From positions 186,001 through 250,000 of the forward strand of contig NZ_JAPIVP010000006.1 of NCBI RefSeq assembly GCF_026239555.1: 64,000 nucleotides of DNA. The letters run 5' to 3'. Under the pieces are notes generated by a model. It searched no databases, was not told where the DNA came from, and saw only the letters and a program-made list of their open reading frames with translations. The stretch comes from Pedobacter sp. PF22-3 (GTDB taxonomy: Bacteria > Bacteroidota > Bacteroidia > Sphingobacteriales > Sphingobacteriaceae). The position numbers were made by a program, and so were the translations under genes. Below are positions 9,381 to 19,327 of the stretch, piece after piece; the stretch's first letter is position 1; each line of letters begins with the position of its first letter.

Positions 9381-11240
9381 ATGGAAATAGATATACAAAA
9401 GCGAAAAATAGGATTAAACTTTAAGGAGAACGGGGCAGCCGAAATCAGACTTTGGGCACCTTTGGCGGCGCAGGTTTCTATTTTGATAGCAGATCGCGAA
9501 TTGACTTTACAGCTGTTTGATGAAGGCTATGGTTATTGGTATTTGCAAACAGACCAGGTCAGAAAAAATGATCAATATCGCTTCAAAATTACATCCTTAA
9601 CAGATGGAGAAACGTTAGAACGGGCAGATCCAGCTGCTTTATTTCAGGAAGAAGGACCAAATGGACCATCTACTGCATTTGATCTAAATGCTTTTTCGTG
9701 GACGGATGCCGATTGGAAAGGAGTAGATCTAAACAATCTTGTTATCTATGAGCTCCACACCGGAACTTTTACACCAGATGGAGATTTTGCTGCAATCGAG
9801 GCTAAACTAGATTATCTGGTTGAATTTGGCATTACGGCTATCGAAATTATGCCGGTAGCACAATTTTCGGGCAATAGAAACTGGGGCTATGATGGTGTAT
9901 TTCCCTTTGCGGTGCAAAATACCTATGGCGGGCCATCATCCTTGCAGCACTTGGTTAATGCCTGTCATGCTAAAGGTTTGGCCGTCATTTTAGATGTTGT
10001 TTATAACCATGTTGGGCCTGAAGGGAACTATTTCTCTGATTTTGGCGAATATTTTACCGATAAATACCAAACACCATGGGGCAAAGCCATTAATTTTGAT
10101 GATGCAGGCTGCGATGCCGTGCGTAATTACTTTATCGAAAATGCCTTGATGTGGTTTCGGGATTTTCATATCGACGCGCTTAGGCTGGATGCGGTACATG
10201 CCATTAAAGATTTTAGTCCGGTCCATATTCTTGCAGACATTAAAACCTATACTGAAAAACTTTCGCAAACTACCGGCAGGGCATATCAATTGATTGCTGA
10301 ACTTGATTTAAATGATGAGCGTTATATCAGGCATCAAAGCGAATATGGTTATGGCATGGATGCCCAATGGGTAGATGAATTTCACCACGCGCTTCGGGTT
10401 TGTACCGGGCAGGTAAAAGAAGGTTATTATTCAGATTTTAATGGTGTAGCAGATCTGGCCAAATCCTACCAGGATGCTTATGTGTACACTGGCCAGTACT
10501 CCCCACATCGGCAAAGAAAGTTTGGAATGCCTCTACAACAAGTTTCAGGTGCTAAATTTGTTGTTTTTTCGCAAAATCACGATCAGGTGGGTAACCGTAT
10601 GCTGGGCGAAAGAAGCAGTGTCCTGGTTAGTTTCGAAATGTTGAAGCTGATGGCAGGTGCAGTTTTTTGCAGCCCGTTTTTACCCCTGATATTTATGGGC
10701 GAGGAATGGGCAGAAACCAATCCTTTCCAGTTTTTTGTAAGCCATAGCGATGAAGAATTGATTGAAGCGGTAAGAAAAGGAAGAAAGGCAGAATTTGCGG
10801 CCTTCCATACACATGGCGAAATACCCGATCCACAGGCGGCGTCTACTTTTGAACATTCAAAGCTCGATTGGGATAAAACGGGAGAACCGAATCACAAGAT
10901 CATGCTCAGTTATTATAAAACTTTGATCGCATTGCGGAAAAAACATCCTGTGCTTGCCAACCTGGATCGGAGAAATGTGCAGGCAGAGGCATTTCCTGAA
11001 CAAAACTGTATTGTACTAAGACGCTGGAAAGACAGCGAAGAAATTTTGGCCTTATTCAATTTTTCTAAACAAAAACAAACTTTATCCATTGACCCTTCGT
11101 TTCAACATGCCCTGGTGTTATTAGACTCTTCTCTAACGCAGTGGAATGGACCAAACCTAGAATCAAACCATATAGTGGCAGAGAGCCAGCTTAATTTATT
11201 TTCCGAATCCATTCTTATTCTTTACAAAGCAGATGCATAA
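9381..11240 (+). CDS. treZ: Malto-oligosyltrehalose trehalohydrolase
   Basis: Releases trehalose from maltooligosyl-trehalose, the second step of the TreYZ pathway from glycogen or maltodextrin. The 619-residue protein has an N-terminal CBM48/isoamylase-type domain (about 1-95), a GH13 barrel, and a C-terminal beta domain. Catalytic residues are nucleophile D270 (LRLDAVHAI), acid/base E307 (IAELDLND) and D401 (QNHDQVGNR). It has no signal peptide and acts in the cytosol. The next gene overlaps by 8 bp, which indicates coupled translation with the synthase. Confidence 0.95.
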   Translation: MEIDIQKRKIGLNFKENGAAEIRLWAPLAAQVSILIADRELTLQLFDEGYGYWYLQTDQVRKNDQYRFKITSLTDGETLERADPAALFQEEGPNGPSTAFDLNAFSWTDADWKGVDLNNLVIYELHTGTFTPDGDFAAIEAKLDYLVEFGITAIEIMPVAQFSGNRNWGYDGVFPFAVQNTYGGPSSLQHLVNACHAKGLAVILDVVYNHVGPEGNYFSDFGEYFTDKYQTPWGKAINFDDAGCDAVRNYFIENALMWFRDFHIDALRLDAVHAIKDFSPVHILADIKTYTEKLSQTTGRAYQLIAELDLNDERYIRHQSEYGYGMDAQWVDEFHHALRVCTGQVKEGYYSDFNGVADLAKSYQDAYVYTGQYSPHRQRKFGMPLQQVSGAKFVVFSQNHDQVGNRMLGERSSVLVSFEMLKLMAGAVFCSPFLPLIFMGEEWAETNPFQFFVSHSDEELIEAVRKGRKAEFAAFHTHGEIPDPQAASTFEHSKLDWDKTGEPNHKIMLSYYKTLIALRKKHPVLANLDRRNVQAEAFPEQNCIVLRRWKDSEEILALFNFSKQKQTLSIDPSFQHALVLLDSSLTQWNGPNLESNHIVAESQLNLFSESILILYKADA

Positions 11241-14200
11241 ACCAACTTCTACCTATCGAATCCAGTTTCACGAAAATTTTAACCTTAAATCACTAGATCA
11301 AATTATCCCTTATCTAATAGAACTGGGAATTGGCACCTTGTACGCATCACCAATTTTTGAGGCTATGCCTGGCAGTACTCATGGTTATGATGTGGTAAAT
11401 CCGCTGAAGATAAATCCCGAAATCGGAACAGAGGCTGAATTGATAAAGATTTCTAAAAAGTTAAAAGCTGCGGGCATCAGCTGGCTGCAGGATATTGTGC
11501 CTAACCATATGGCTTTCCATCCAGATAATGCATGGTTAATGGATGTACTGCAAAAAGGAAGTGCATCTGATTTTGCCAACTTTTTCGACATCGATCTGCA
11601 AAAGGGCGATGGCCGTTTGATGGTCCCTTTTTTAGGTGAAGACCTTGAAGAAGCAATTGCAACACAGAAAATAAAGTTAGTGGACATTAAAGGTCAATAC
11701 TACCTTAATTACGGCGAATCTAATTGGCCGGTTAATGCAGAAACAGCAAAGGCCCTTTCGGTACAGAACCTTGAGGAAATAAATAGTGATACTGAGGTTT
11801 TAACCAGGATTATCGAAAATCAGCATTATCGTTTATGTAACTGGCAGGAAACCGATTATAATATTAACTACCGCCGGTTTTTTACCGTTAACGCCCTTGT
11901 TTGCCTCAATATGCAGCATCAGGAGGCCTTCGATCTTTATCACCGTTACATTTTTGAACTGATTGATAAAGGCATTTTCCAGGGCTTGCGGATCGATCAT
12001 GTTGATGGACTTTACGACCCTAAGGAATATTTACAACGGCTCAGGAAAGCGGTAGGCAAAGACATTTACATCGTGGTTGAAAAAATTCTCGAAAACGGTG
12101 AAGCATTACCTCAAGACTGGAAAGTGCAAGGGACTACGGGCTACGACTTTTTGGCAACTGTGAACAATCTTTTTACCAACAAAGCAGCAGAAAAGCCATT
12201 TAATAAACTTTATCAGGAAGTAACCGGTAAAAAACTCGATCCATCTAAACTGATTTACGAAAAGAAAAGCAATATCTTGTTTAAGCATATGCAAGGTGAG
12301 CTGGATAATTTATTTGAAGGCTTACTGACACTTAAACTGGAGGATTTTTCAGCCATAAATCATAAAGATCTTAAAATGGCACTCGCCGAAATGCTGATTG
12401 CCATGCCTGTATACCGATATTATAACTATCTATTTCCACTGGCAGAGGCAGAAGCACTTCATATTCAAAGTTTGCTTAAACCAATTCTTCAGCATAAAAA
12501 GCTAACTAAAGCAGGCGAACTGTTAATTAAAATCTTTTTAGAATTCCCAAAAAAGAAAAATATGGCCTACAGCAAAAAGCTGGGTCATTTTTTTCAGCGT
12601 TGCATGCAGTTTACAGGACCACTAATGGCCAAAGGGGTAGAAGATACCGCCATGTTTACCTATAACCGATTTATAGGCCATGCAGAAGTAGGCGATGCAC
12701 CAGACGCTTTCGGAATGACCGTGGAGGAGTTTCACGATGAAATGTATAATCGACAGCAAGACTGGCCATTTAGCATGAATGGAAGTTCTACCCACGATAC
12801 CAAAAAAGGGGAAGATGTTAGGGCAAGATTAAATGTATTCAGCGACCTTCCGGATGAATGGACTCAATTGGTGCAACAGCTGAAAAAAACTTTCATCACT
12901 TTACAAAATCAGCATCCATCTTTTAAGCAATTACATGATAATGATATTTATCTGGTGCTGCAAACCATTGTTGGCGCTTTGCCCTTTCATGAAGATGATG
13001 ATACTGAAATCGATAATCGTTTGGCTCAATTTATTGTAAAAGCATTAAGGGAATCCAAAAAGCGGTCAAACTGGGCAAATCCTGATGAAAATTACGAGGA
13101 TAAACTTATTGAATTTGCGCTGCTTATATTAACTGAGCCACAGGAGAGCAATAGGTTAATCAGAAGTTTTTTAAAACGAATTGCTGATTTCGCAGTCCTC
13201 AACAGCTTAGCTCAGCTCACCCTTAAATTCACTTGTCCGGGCATCCCAGATATTTACCAGGGAACAGAATTATGGGATTTAAGTCTGGTTGATCCAGATA
13301 ACAGAAGGCCTGTTGACTTTGATCGAAGAGCTAATGTGCTGGCCGCATTTAATGAGCCTGTGGATATTAAAAAACTGCTGGACGAAAAATTTTCGGGAAA
13401 GATAAAAATGTGGCTAACCAAAACTTTACTGAAGATTAGAAAAGCTGAGGCCGATGTTTTTGAACAAGGAGCTTATCTCCCTTTGCAGGTTCAGGGTAAG
13501 TATAGTCAACATATTTGTGCTTTTGCCAGGCGATATAAAGATCAATGGCTAATCACCATAGTTCCTTTAGGTTTTGCCAAATGCTGTAAAAATCAAAATG
13601 TAAAAACCGATGATTTTGACTGGGAAGATACCGAAGTGTTGTTACCAAATGAGGCGCCTCTTGGCTGGGAAAACCTGCTGACCGGGAAAAAAGAGTATAA
13701 AGATCCGCTTTACAAAGGTGTTCTGATTAGCCAGTTGTTTAATTCTATTCAATTGGCGGTAATTAAGTTAATTCCTGAAAATAATAAGCGTGCTGCAGGT
13801 GTGCTCATGCACATCAGTGCTTTGCCATCCCATTTTGGTATTGGCGATTTAGGTCCAAATGCATATCAATTTGTAGATTTTCTTGCTGCATCACGCCAAC
13901 GTTACTGGCAGGTTTTACCGCTTAACCCAACCAAAAAAGAAACTGGATATTCGCCCTATTCAAGCAACTCTTCAATTGCCGGAAATACGATGCTCATCAG
14001 TCCTGAAAGCTTATTTGAACAAGCGCTTTTAAGCGAAATTGATTTGAATGCCGCTATGCTGCCAGAAACAGGGCCAATTGATTTTGAGAAAACCGAAAAA
14101 AAGAAACAGCAGGCTTTGCATCAGGCTTACCGGGCTTTTAAAGCTAACGGAGATGAAAATCTGGTTAATGAATTTGAGGTGTTTTGCAAGACTGAACAAA

Positions 14201-15285
14201 GCTGGTTAGCTGATTTTTCTGTTTACGCCTGTATAAAGCAATATTTTAAGGGTAAAGAATGGTTTAACTGGTCAGAAAAATTTAAATTAAAAAATCCGCA
14301 AACCATTACAGATTTTGAAAAAAGTCATCAGGCAGAAATAGAAGAAATAAAATGGAACCAGTTTATTTTCTATCGCCAGTGGTACCGTTTAAAAGAATAT
14401 GCAAATGCGAAAGGCGTAGGCCTGATTGGTGATCTTCCATTTTACCTTGATTATGATTCAGTTGAAGTATGGTCACAACGCGAAAATTTTCTATTGGATA
14501 AAAGTGGAAATCTGACAGTCGTAGCCGGCGTTCCCCCTGATTATTTTAACGAAAAGGGGCAACTTTGGGGCATGCCGATATACAATTGGGAAAAGATGAA
14601 AAAGAATAATTTTTCATGGTGGGAAAACCGCCTGAAGAAAAATCAACAGCTGTTTAATCTCCTCCGTTTAGATCATTTTAGAGCCTTTTCTAATTACTGG
14701 CAGGTTGCGGCTGGTAGTGAAGATGCTGTTGATGGTACATGGGAGCATGGAGTTGGTGCCGATTTTTTTCAGCAAATACAAAAGAAATTAGGGGAACTTC
14801 CCTTTATTGCCGAGGATTTAGGCGAAATTTCAACTGATGTGGAGCAGCTGATCAAACAATTTAAATTGCCAGGCATGAAAGTACTGCAGTTTGCATTTGG
14901 AGAAGATTTAGCCGGGTCTGTGCATATTCCACATCAGTTTGGCTCCACAAATTGTATTGTTTATACCGGAACGCATGATAATAACACTGCCTTGGGCTGG
15001 TTTAAAAATGAAACAGATACAAATCTCAGAGAACGACTTTCCAGGTATGTTGGTACAGCGGTTAATGAAAAAAATATCAATACTACCCTGATCAAACTGT
15101 GTTATGCTTCAATTGCCAAAATTGCCATCATCCCGATGCAGGATATTCTGCAGTTAGATGAAACGGCCCGGATGAACATACCGGGTAAGGCAACAGGAAA
15201 TTGGACATGGAGAGCAGATAAAAATTTTGTAAACGAGGATATGATAAACTGGCTGAAAGCAGAGACCGAACTTTATGGACGTTAA
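11233..15285 (+). CDS. treY-malQ: Fusion of maltooligosyl-trehalose synthase (TreY) and 4-alpha-glucanotransferase (MalQ)
   Basis: A single 1350-residue frame carries two enzymes. Residues about 1-840 are TreY (GH13), which turns the reducing-end alpha-1,4 bond of maltodextrin into the alpha,alpha-1,1 bond of trehalose. Its catalytic residues are D255 (RIDHVDG), E283 (VVEKILE) and D522 (STHDTKKGED). Residues about 855-1350 are MalQ (GH77), starting near AAGVLMHISALPS, with D1147 (LRLDHFRAF), E1194 (IAEDLGEIS) and D1249 (GTHDNNT). All six key acids are present, so both halves should be active. MalQ can remake long dextrins from the short products left after trehalose release. Cytosolic. Overlaps treZ by 8 bp. 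Confidence 0.95.
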   Translation: MHKPTSTYRIQFHENFNLKSLDQIIPYLIELGIGTLYASPIFEAMPGSTHGYDVVNPLKINPEIGTEAELIKISKKLKAAGISWLQDIVPNHMAFHPDNAWLMDVLQKGSASDFANFFDIDLQKGDGRLMVPFLGEDLEEAIATQKIKLVDIKGQYYLNYGESNWPVNAETAKALSVQNLEEINSDTEVLTRIIENQHYRLCNWQETDYNINYRRFFTVNALVCLNMQHQEAFDLYHRYIFELIDKGIFQGLRIDHVDGLYDPKEYLQRLRKAVGKDIYIVVEKILENGEALPQDWKVQGTTGYDFLATVNNLFTNKAAEKPFNKLYQEVTGKKLDPSKLIYEKKSNILFKHMQGELDNLFEGLLTLKLEDFSAINHKDLKMALAEMLIAMPVYRYYNYLFPLAEAEALHIQSLLKPILQHKKLTKAGELLIKIFLEFPKKKNMAYSKKLGHFFQRCMQFTGPLMAKGVEDTAMFTYNRFIGHAEVGDAPDAFGMTVEEFHDEMYNRQQDWPFSMNGSSTHDTKKGEDVRARLNVFSDLPDEWTQLVQQLKKTFITLQNQHPSFKQLHDNDIYLVLQTIVGALPFHEDDDTEIDNRLAQFIVKALRESKKRSNWANPDENYEDKLIEFALLILTEPQESNRLIRSFLKRIADFAVLNSLAQLTLKFTCPGIPDIYQGTELWDLSLVDPDNRRPVDFDRRANVLAAFNEPVDIKKLLDEKFSGKIKMWLTKTLLKIRKAEADVFEQGAYLPLQVQGKYSQHICAFARRYKDQWLITIVPLGFAKCCKNQNVKTDDFDWEDTEVLLPNEAPLGWENLLTGKKEYKDPLYKGVLISQLFNSIQLAVIKLIPENNKRAAGVLMHISALPSHFGIGDLGPNAYQFVDFLAASRQRYWQVLPLNPTKKETGYSPYSSNSSIAGNTMLISPESLFEQALLSEIDLNAAMLPETGPIDFEKTEKKKQQALHQAYRAFKANGDENLVNEFEVFCKTEQSWLADFSVYACIKQYFKGKEWFNWSEKFKLKNPQTITDFEKSHQAEIEEIKWNQFIFYRQWYRLKEYANAKGVGLIGDLPFYLDYDSVEVWSQRENFLLDKSGNLTVVAGVPPDYFNEKGQLWGMPIYNWEKMKKNNFSWWENRLKKNQQLFNLLRLDHFRAFSNYWQVAAGSEDAVDGTWEHGVGADFFQQIQKKLGELPFIAEDLGEISTDVEQLIKQFKLPGMKVLQFAFGEDLAGSVHIPHQFGSTNCIVYTGTHDNNTALGWFKNETDTNLRERLSRYVGTAVNEKNINTTLIKLCYASIAKIAIIPMQDILQLDETARMNIPGKATGNWTWRADKNFVNEDMINWLKAETELYGR

Positions 15286-15662
15286 ACATCTTGTAAAAAG
15301 CAGGTGCATATCCAATTTACTTGGCCTGGGTTAAGCTTAAAGGTATTTCAAATATTAAATTCTTATAAAATTTATGAAAATGTAAAAAGAATCTTTCGGT
15401 AATATGACCTGGTGTTTAAAGAAAATTCTGTTAAATATAAAAATGGCACAAGATTCTTCTTAGATTAAGATAAATGTCATTAAAACAGCTCTTTTTTAAA
15501 TATATTATCAATTTTAAATGGCATCTAAATTAATAATTATATATTTGCAGCCTTGAAAGTAAGCAATGTCTAATCCTATTAATCAGAGATTTAAATATTA
15601 CTTATAACCGAGCCATAGGAATAAGGCTTTTTTAATTTTTGAAGATAACCTAAACAACCTGA
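15286..15662. other. Intergenic region with adk leader
   Basis: This 377-bp AT-rich gap has nothing recognisable in its first 250 bases. The last 120 bases hold the promoter box at 15540 and a leader of about 110 nt. The leader ends in a weak hairpin (AGCC...GGCT, 15611-15628) followed by TTTTTAATTTTT, which resembles a terminator or attenuator before the adk start. Confidence 0.45.
15540..15547 (+). promoter_or_regulatory. Bacteroidota -7 box (TATATTTG)
   Basis: Matches the TAnnTTTG -7 consensus of the primary Bacteroidota sigma factor. The -33 TTTG element is not clear. Transcription would start near 15554, leaving a leader of about 110 nt before adk. Confidence 0.6.
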
Positions 15663-16238
15663 ATGCTTAATTTAGTTCTCTTTGGCCCTCCAGGGGCGGG
15701 TAAAGGCACCCAATCTGAAAAGCTGATTGCAAAATATCAGTTGGTACACGTTTCAACAGGCGATCTTTTTAGAGCACACGTTAAAGGAGAAACAGAATTA
15801 GGAAAAAAAGTGAGTCAGTTATTGGCTGACGGCGAATTGGTTCCTGATGCCATTACAATTGCCATGCTTGAAGAAGAGGTAGATAAAAATCCTGATGCTA
15901 AAGGATTTGTTTTTGATGGATTTCCACGTACCGTTCCGCAAGCAATTGAGCTTGATTTATTTTTAGAGCGTAAAGGCAGTAAAATTGCCGGTGTTATTGC
16001 TTTAGATGTTGATCAGGATGAGCTTACCAAGCGTATTGCTGAGCGCCATAAAATTAGCGGCCGTCCGGATGATGATGCTGAAAAACTGAAAAAACGAATT
16101 TCGGAATACTTTAACAAAACGATTCATGTATTGCCTTATTACGAGGAGCAGGGAAAGTTGAATAAAGTAAACGGAATAGGTGAAATAGAAACCATTTATA
16201 ACGATCTTTGCGCAGTAATTGATCAATATAAGGTTTAA
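15663..16238 (+). CDS. adk: Adenylate kinase, short form
   Basis: Interconverts ATP + AMP and 2 ADP. The 191-residue protein has the P-loop GPPGAGKGTQ (about 8-17), the AMP-binding segment STGDLFRAH, the FDGFPRT motif and the GRPDDD segment. The LID is the short version without the zinc-binding Cys set. Cytosolic and presumably essential. A palindrome with a T-rich tail follows about 100 bp after the stop, so it may be monocistronic before obgE. Confidence 0.96.
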   Translation: MLNLVLFGPPGAGKGTQSEKLIAKYQLVHVSTGDLFRAHVKGETELGKKVSQLLADGELVPDAITIAMLEEEVDKNPDAKGFVFDGFPRTVPQAIELDLFLERKGSKIAGVIALDVDQDELTKRIAERHKISGRPDDDAEKLKKRISEYFNKTIHVLPYYEEQGKLNKVNGIGEIETIYNDLCAVIDQYKV

Positions 16239-16339
16239 TTCATTTAATTAAATATTAGGTATACAGACCAATTATCAGGTATCATAAAAATGCATCAGGG
16301 TTAATTTTAATTCCTGATATCATTTCAAAAACATACAAG

Positions 16340-16376
16340 GAGTTATAATGTTAAAACGTTATAACTCTTTAATTTT
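16340..16376 (+). terminator. Probable terminator between adk and obgE
   Basis: The stem AGTTATAA/TTATAACT has a 10-nt loop and is followed by CTTTAATTTT. The stem is AT-rich, so the call is moderate; it could instead be an operator-like palindrome upstream of obgE. Confidence 0.5.
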
Positions 16377-16426
16377 AAAGGAATTGTTGTTTTTAACTTT
16401 CCATTATTAAACATTAATAATAAAAT

Positions 16427-17422
16427 ATGTCACAGGGTTCGAATTTCGTAGATTATGTAAAAATTTGTTGCCGTTCCGGTAAAGGCGGGCCAGGTTCAGC
16501 ACATTTACATCGTGATATTTTAACGTCAATGGGTGGCCCTGATGGTGGTGATGGCGGTCGCGGAGGCCACATTATCGTTAAAGGCAGTATCCATATCTGG
16601 ACATTATTACACCTTAAATACCGTAAACACATTATTGCTGAAGATGGCGGAGCTGGTGGAAGTTCACATAAATCTGGTAAACAAGGTAAGGATGAAATAT
16701 TAGAAGTTCCGCTTGGTACCATTGCCAAAGATGCTGAAACCGGAGAAATTCTTTTCGAAATTACCAAAGATGGCGAAACCAAGATTTTAACAGCTGGCGG
16801 CCGTGGTGGTTTAGGTAATGCGCATTTTAAAAATGCAGTTCAGCAAACGCCGCGCTTTGCACAACCAGGTGAGCAGGGGCAGGAAGTATGGAACATTTTA
16901 GAGTTAAAGGTTTTAGCCGATGTAGGTCTCGTTGGTTTTCCGAATGCAGGAAAATCTACTTTGCTATCTGTGGTTTCGGCGGCAAAGCCAGAAATTGCCG
17001 ATTATCCTTTTACCACTATAGTGCCTAATCTGGGTATTGTAAGTTATAGAGGAGGAAAATCTTTTGTAATGGCCGATATTCCCGGCATCATTGAAGGTGC
17101 ATCAAAGGGTAAAGGTTTAGGCTACCGTTTCTTACGCCATATCGAGCGTAACTCTGTACTATTGTTTATGGTTCCGGCTGATACAAGTCGCACAATTAAA
17201 GAAGAATACGCAATTCTTAAAAGCGAGTTAGAATCCTATAATCCTGAATTAATGCAGAAACCACATGTTTTAGCCATTACCAAATCAGATATGTTAGATG
17301 AAGAGCTGATGGAAGAAATGAAGCAGGATCTACCTAATATTCCATCGATATTTATCTCATCAGTTGCAGAAAAAAATATTTTAGAATTGAAAGATATGCT
17401 TTGGAAAGCAATTGAAGGGTAA
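16427..17422 (+). CDS. obgE: GTPase Obg/CgtA
   Basis: Ribosome-associated GTPase involved in 50S assembly and stress control. The 331-residue protein has the glycine-rich Obg fold (about 1-158, with many GG repeats such as GGDGGRGG) and a G domain with P-loop GFPNAGKST, switch TTIVPNLG, G3 DIPGIIEGA and G4 TKSD. It lacks the C-terminal OCT extension, as is common in this phylum. Start chosen at the ATG in [13 protein letters not shown]. Confidence 0.96.
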   Translation: MSQGSNFVDYVKICCRSGKGGPGSAHLHRDILTSMGGPDGGDGGRGGHIIVKGSIHIWTLLHLKYRKHIIAEDGGAGGSSHKSGKQGKDEILEVPLGTIAKDAETGEILFEITKDGETKILTAGGRGGLGNAHFKNAVQQTPRFAQPGEQGQEVWNILELKVLADVGLVGFPNAGKSTLLSVVSAAKPEIADYPFTTIVPNLGIVSYRGGKSFVMADIPGIIEGASKGKGLGYRFLRHIERNSVLLFMVPADTSRTIKEEYAILKSELESYNPELMQKPHVLAITKSDMLDEELMEEMKQDLPNIPSIFISSVAEKNILELKDMLWKAIEG

Positions 17423-17511
17423 GGTGGTTAATTAGTTCAGTGGTCATTTGTTTGTTAGTTTGTATTTCTTACAATAAACCAATGACCAATGACCAATGAA
17501 CCATTAAACAG

Positions 17512-18264
17512 TTAGGCTCTCAAATGGTCAACTGCCAAACCAACCCATTCTTTTAAAATATATTGCCATTGGGTTAATGCACCAGCATCGGGCATGTAAT
17601 AATCAGAGATATCATACTTTTCCTTTCCAATATAATCTGTTGGGTAATAATCTAATTTCCTGTTAAAGGCCTTATCAAAAATCATTTTTGAACGGGGAAT
17701 ATGCCATGCACTTGTGATGACCAATATTGATGCATTTGGCTGATTTTTAGTAACCAACGCTGCACTGTATTTTGCGTTTTCTATCGTGTTTTTGCTCCTG
17801 TTTTCAATTAAGATTGATGAATCCTGTACGCCGATATTTTTCAAATACTTTAAAGTCATATCTGCTTCGATAGATTCAGTTCCAATTAATTTTCCAGAGC
17901 CTCCGCTGATCAGGATTTTCTTGATTAGACCAGTTTTTAATAAATAAATTGATTGTATTAACCTATCACCTCTGTCGCTAACAGCTAATTCACCCCTTTG
18001 GGTAGATTTTGAGAAACCACCTAACAAAATGCCAACATCGTATTTTTTAGGTTCCGGATATTTAGCTTCATACAGATTATAGATTTTTCCGATAATAAAA
18101 CCGTTCGAGAAAATAAACAATAATGCAGTAGCAATGATAAAAAGTCTGTTTCGGCGCTGCTGTTTTTTAGAGAAAAGAGCAAATAGCAATACTACAAAAA
18201 TCCAAATAACGGGTTGCAGCAGAAAGATTAAAATTTTAGAAAGAATAAAAATCATAATTGGCAA
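17512..18264 (-). CDS. DUF218 (YdcF/SanA/ElyC-like) membrane protein
   Basis: This 250-residue protein has two N-terminal transmembrane segments (about 5-28 and 38-60) and a periplasmic DUF218 domain (about 75-235). Signature motifs are GILLGGFSK, ISGGSGK, SKNTIENAKYSA and VITSAWHIPRSKMIF. ElyC and SanA members affect cell-envelope carbon flow and vancomycin tolerance in E. coli, but the biochemical reaction is not settled. Its 3' end is convergent with obgE. The 89-bp gap carries an ATGACCAATGACCAATGAACC run of short direct repeats (about 17480-17500). Confidence 0.88.
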   Translation of the reverse strand: MPIMIFILSKILIFLLQPVIWIFVVLLFALFSKKQQRRNRLFIIATALLFIFSNGFIIGKIYNLYEAKYPEPKKYDVGILLGGFSKSTQRGELAVSDRGDRLIQSIYLLKTGLIKKILISGGSGKLIGTESIEADMTLKYLKNIGVQDSSILIENRSKNTIENAKYSAALVTKNQPNASILVITSAWHIPRSKMIFDKAFNRKLDYYPTDYIGKEKYDISDYYMPDAGALTQWQYILKEWVGLAVDHLRA

Positions 18265-18304
18265 AATAATCTCGTAAAACTAAGATTATTTTGCCGATTG
18301 TATG

Positions 18305-18670
18305 TTAACCCTGTCCTTCCTGAACCTGTCCATTTTCATGAGCGTTCTCCAGAATTTCTTTTACATCCGATTTACGTTTTTTAGCAATCGTGTGTTTAAA
18401 ATGAGGTACTTCATGTTCAACAATATCTTCTTCAATAGCTTCTACGCCAAAAACTTTCTCTTTTAGCAGGTTGTATTTGTCTTGAAAACCATAACGAAGA
18501 TTTTTGGCACCGCCAACAATTTTTCCACGGGTGCCTGCACCACTGTCCGGAGCAAATAGAATACTTATTACTGCTCCAGCAGCTAAACCAGCTACTAAGG
18601 CCAGGGCTATTTTTGCACTGTTATCCGATTCGTGCTTTAAATATTTTCCAATTAACTTTCTGTATTTCAT
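18305..18670 (-). CDS. YtxH-domain protein
   Basis: The 121-residue protein has one transmembrane segment (about 19-40, IALALVAGLAAGAVISILFAP) followed by the YtxH signature PDSGAGTRGKI, then a charged helical C-terminal region. YtxH proteins are small, stress-associated envelope proteins of unclear biochemical role. It is 40 bp from the DUF218 gene on the same strand and may share a transcript with it. Confidence 0.85.
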   Translation of the reverse strand: MKYRKLIGKYLKHESDNSAKIALALVAGLAAGAVISILFAPDSGAGTRGKIVGGAKNLRYGFQDKYNLLKEKVFGVEAIEEDIVEHEVPHFKHTIAKKRKSDVKEILENAHENGQVQEGQG

Positions 18671-18854
18671 AAGGTAATGTTTTTAACAAGAAACAATTGG
18701 TATGTTATAATGTTTGAGTTTTTTTGGGGAGCGCGCAATTACAGTCACTTATTGTAAAATCAGATTTCAGTTTTATCCATTTTAAAAAAAAGACCAGACA
18801 ATTACGTATGTTTAAAGTTAAAGCCCAATATTTGGGTTACTAAAACGAATTATA

Positions 18855-19235
18855 ATGGTAAAAGCAACGATAAATAAAGAACACTATGCCTGTTCGGTTA
18901 CCAATGGCTCGCATGATATTATAGTAGATGAACCGCTGGAATTGGGGGGTACACATAAAGGTTTTGCCCCAAAGGGATTATTAATGGCTTCTTTAGCCTC
19001 TTGTGTAGCCATTACCTTAAGGATGTATGCCGATAGAAAAGAATGGCCGATTGATAAAATTGAAGTAGAAGTAAACATTGATACTGAAAACGGCGAAACG
19101 ATATTTTTAGAAGAAATTACCTGTACCGGCGTGCTTACCGAAGAACAGAAAATCAGGTTGGAAGAGATTGCAGCAAAATGTCCGGTCAGTAAATTGCTGG
19201 CTGCTGGTCATGAAATCAGATCCAAAGTACTTTAG
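18855..19235 (+). CDS. OsmC-family protein
   Basis: A 126-residue OsmC/Ohr-fold protein. The two active-site Cys residues typical of thiol peroxidases are present: C50 (SLASCVAITL) and C109 (AAKCPVSKLL). It probably reduces organic hydroperoxides or handles reactive sulfur or thiols. The short length fits the YhfA/OsmC-like subgroup rather than classical Ohr. Cytosolic. A CCCAA/TTGGG palindrome (about 18826-18838) lies just upstream and could be an operator. Confidence 0.9.
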   Translation: MVKATINKEHYACSVTNGSHDIIVDEPLELGGTHKGFAPKGLLMASLASCVAITLRMYADRKEWPIDKIEVEVNIDTENGETIFLEEITCTGVLTEEQKIRLEEIAAKCPVSKLLAAGHEIRSKVL

Positions 19236-19284
19236 GTTATATTGATGGTGCAAAACTCCTTTACACAATCATAAAAAGCTTTAA

Positions 19285-19292
19285 TATCTTTG
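19285..19292 (+). promoter_or_regulatory. -7 box (TATCTTTG) for DUF2130 gene
   Basis: Matches the TAnnTTTG consensus, 35 nt before the start codon. No clear TTTG element at the usual distance upstream. Confidence 0.55.
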
Positions 19293-19327
19293 TAATCCAC
19301 AGTGTTCGCTGCGGTAAAAAATAATTT

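Noticed and set aside
16430..16450. GGTTCGAAT word as a tRNA T-arm
   Set aside because: It lies in the first codons of obgE and no cloverleaf can be drawn around it.
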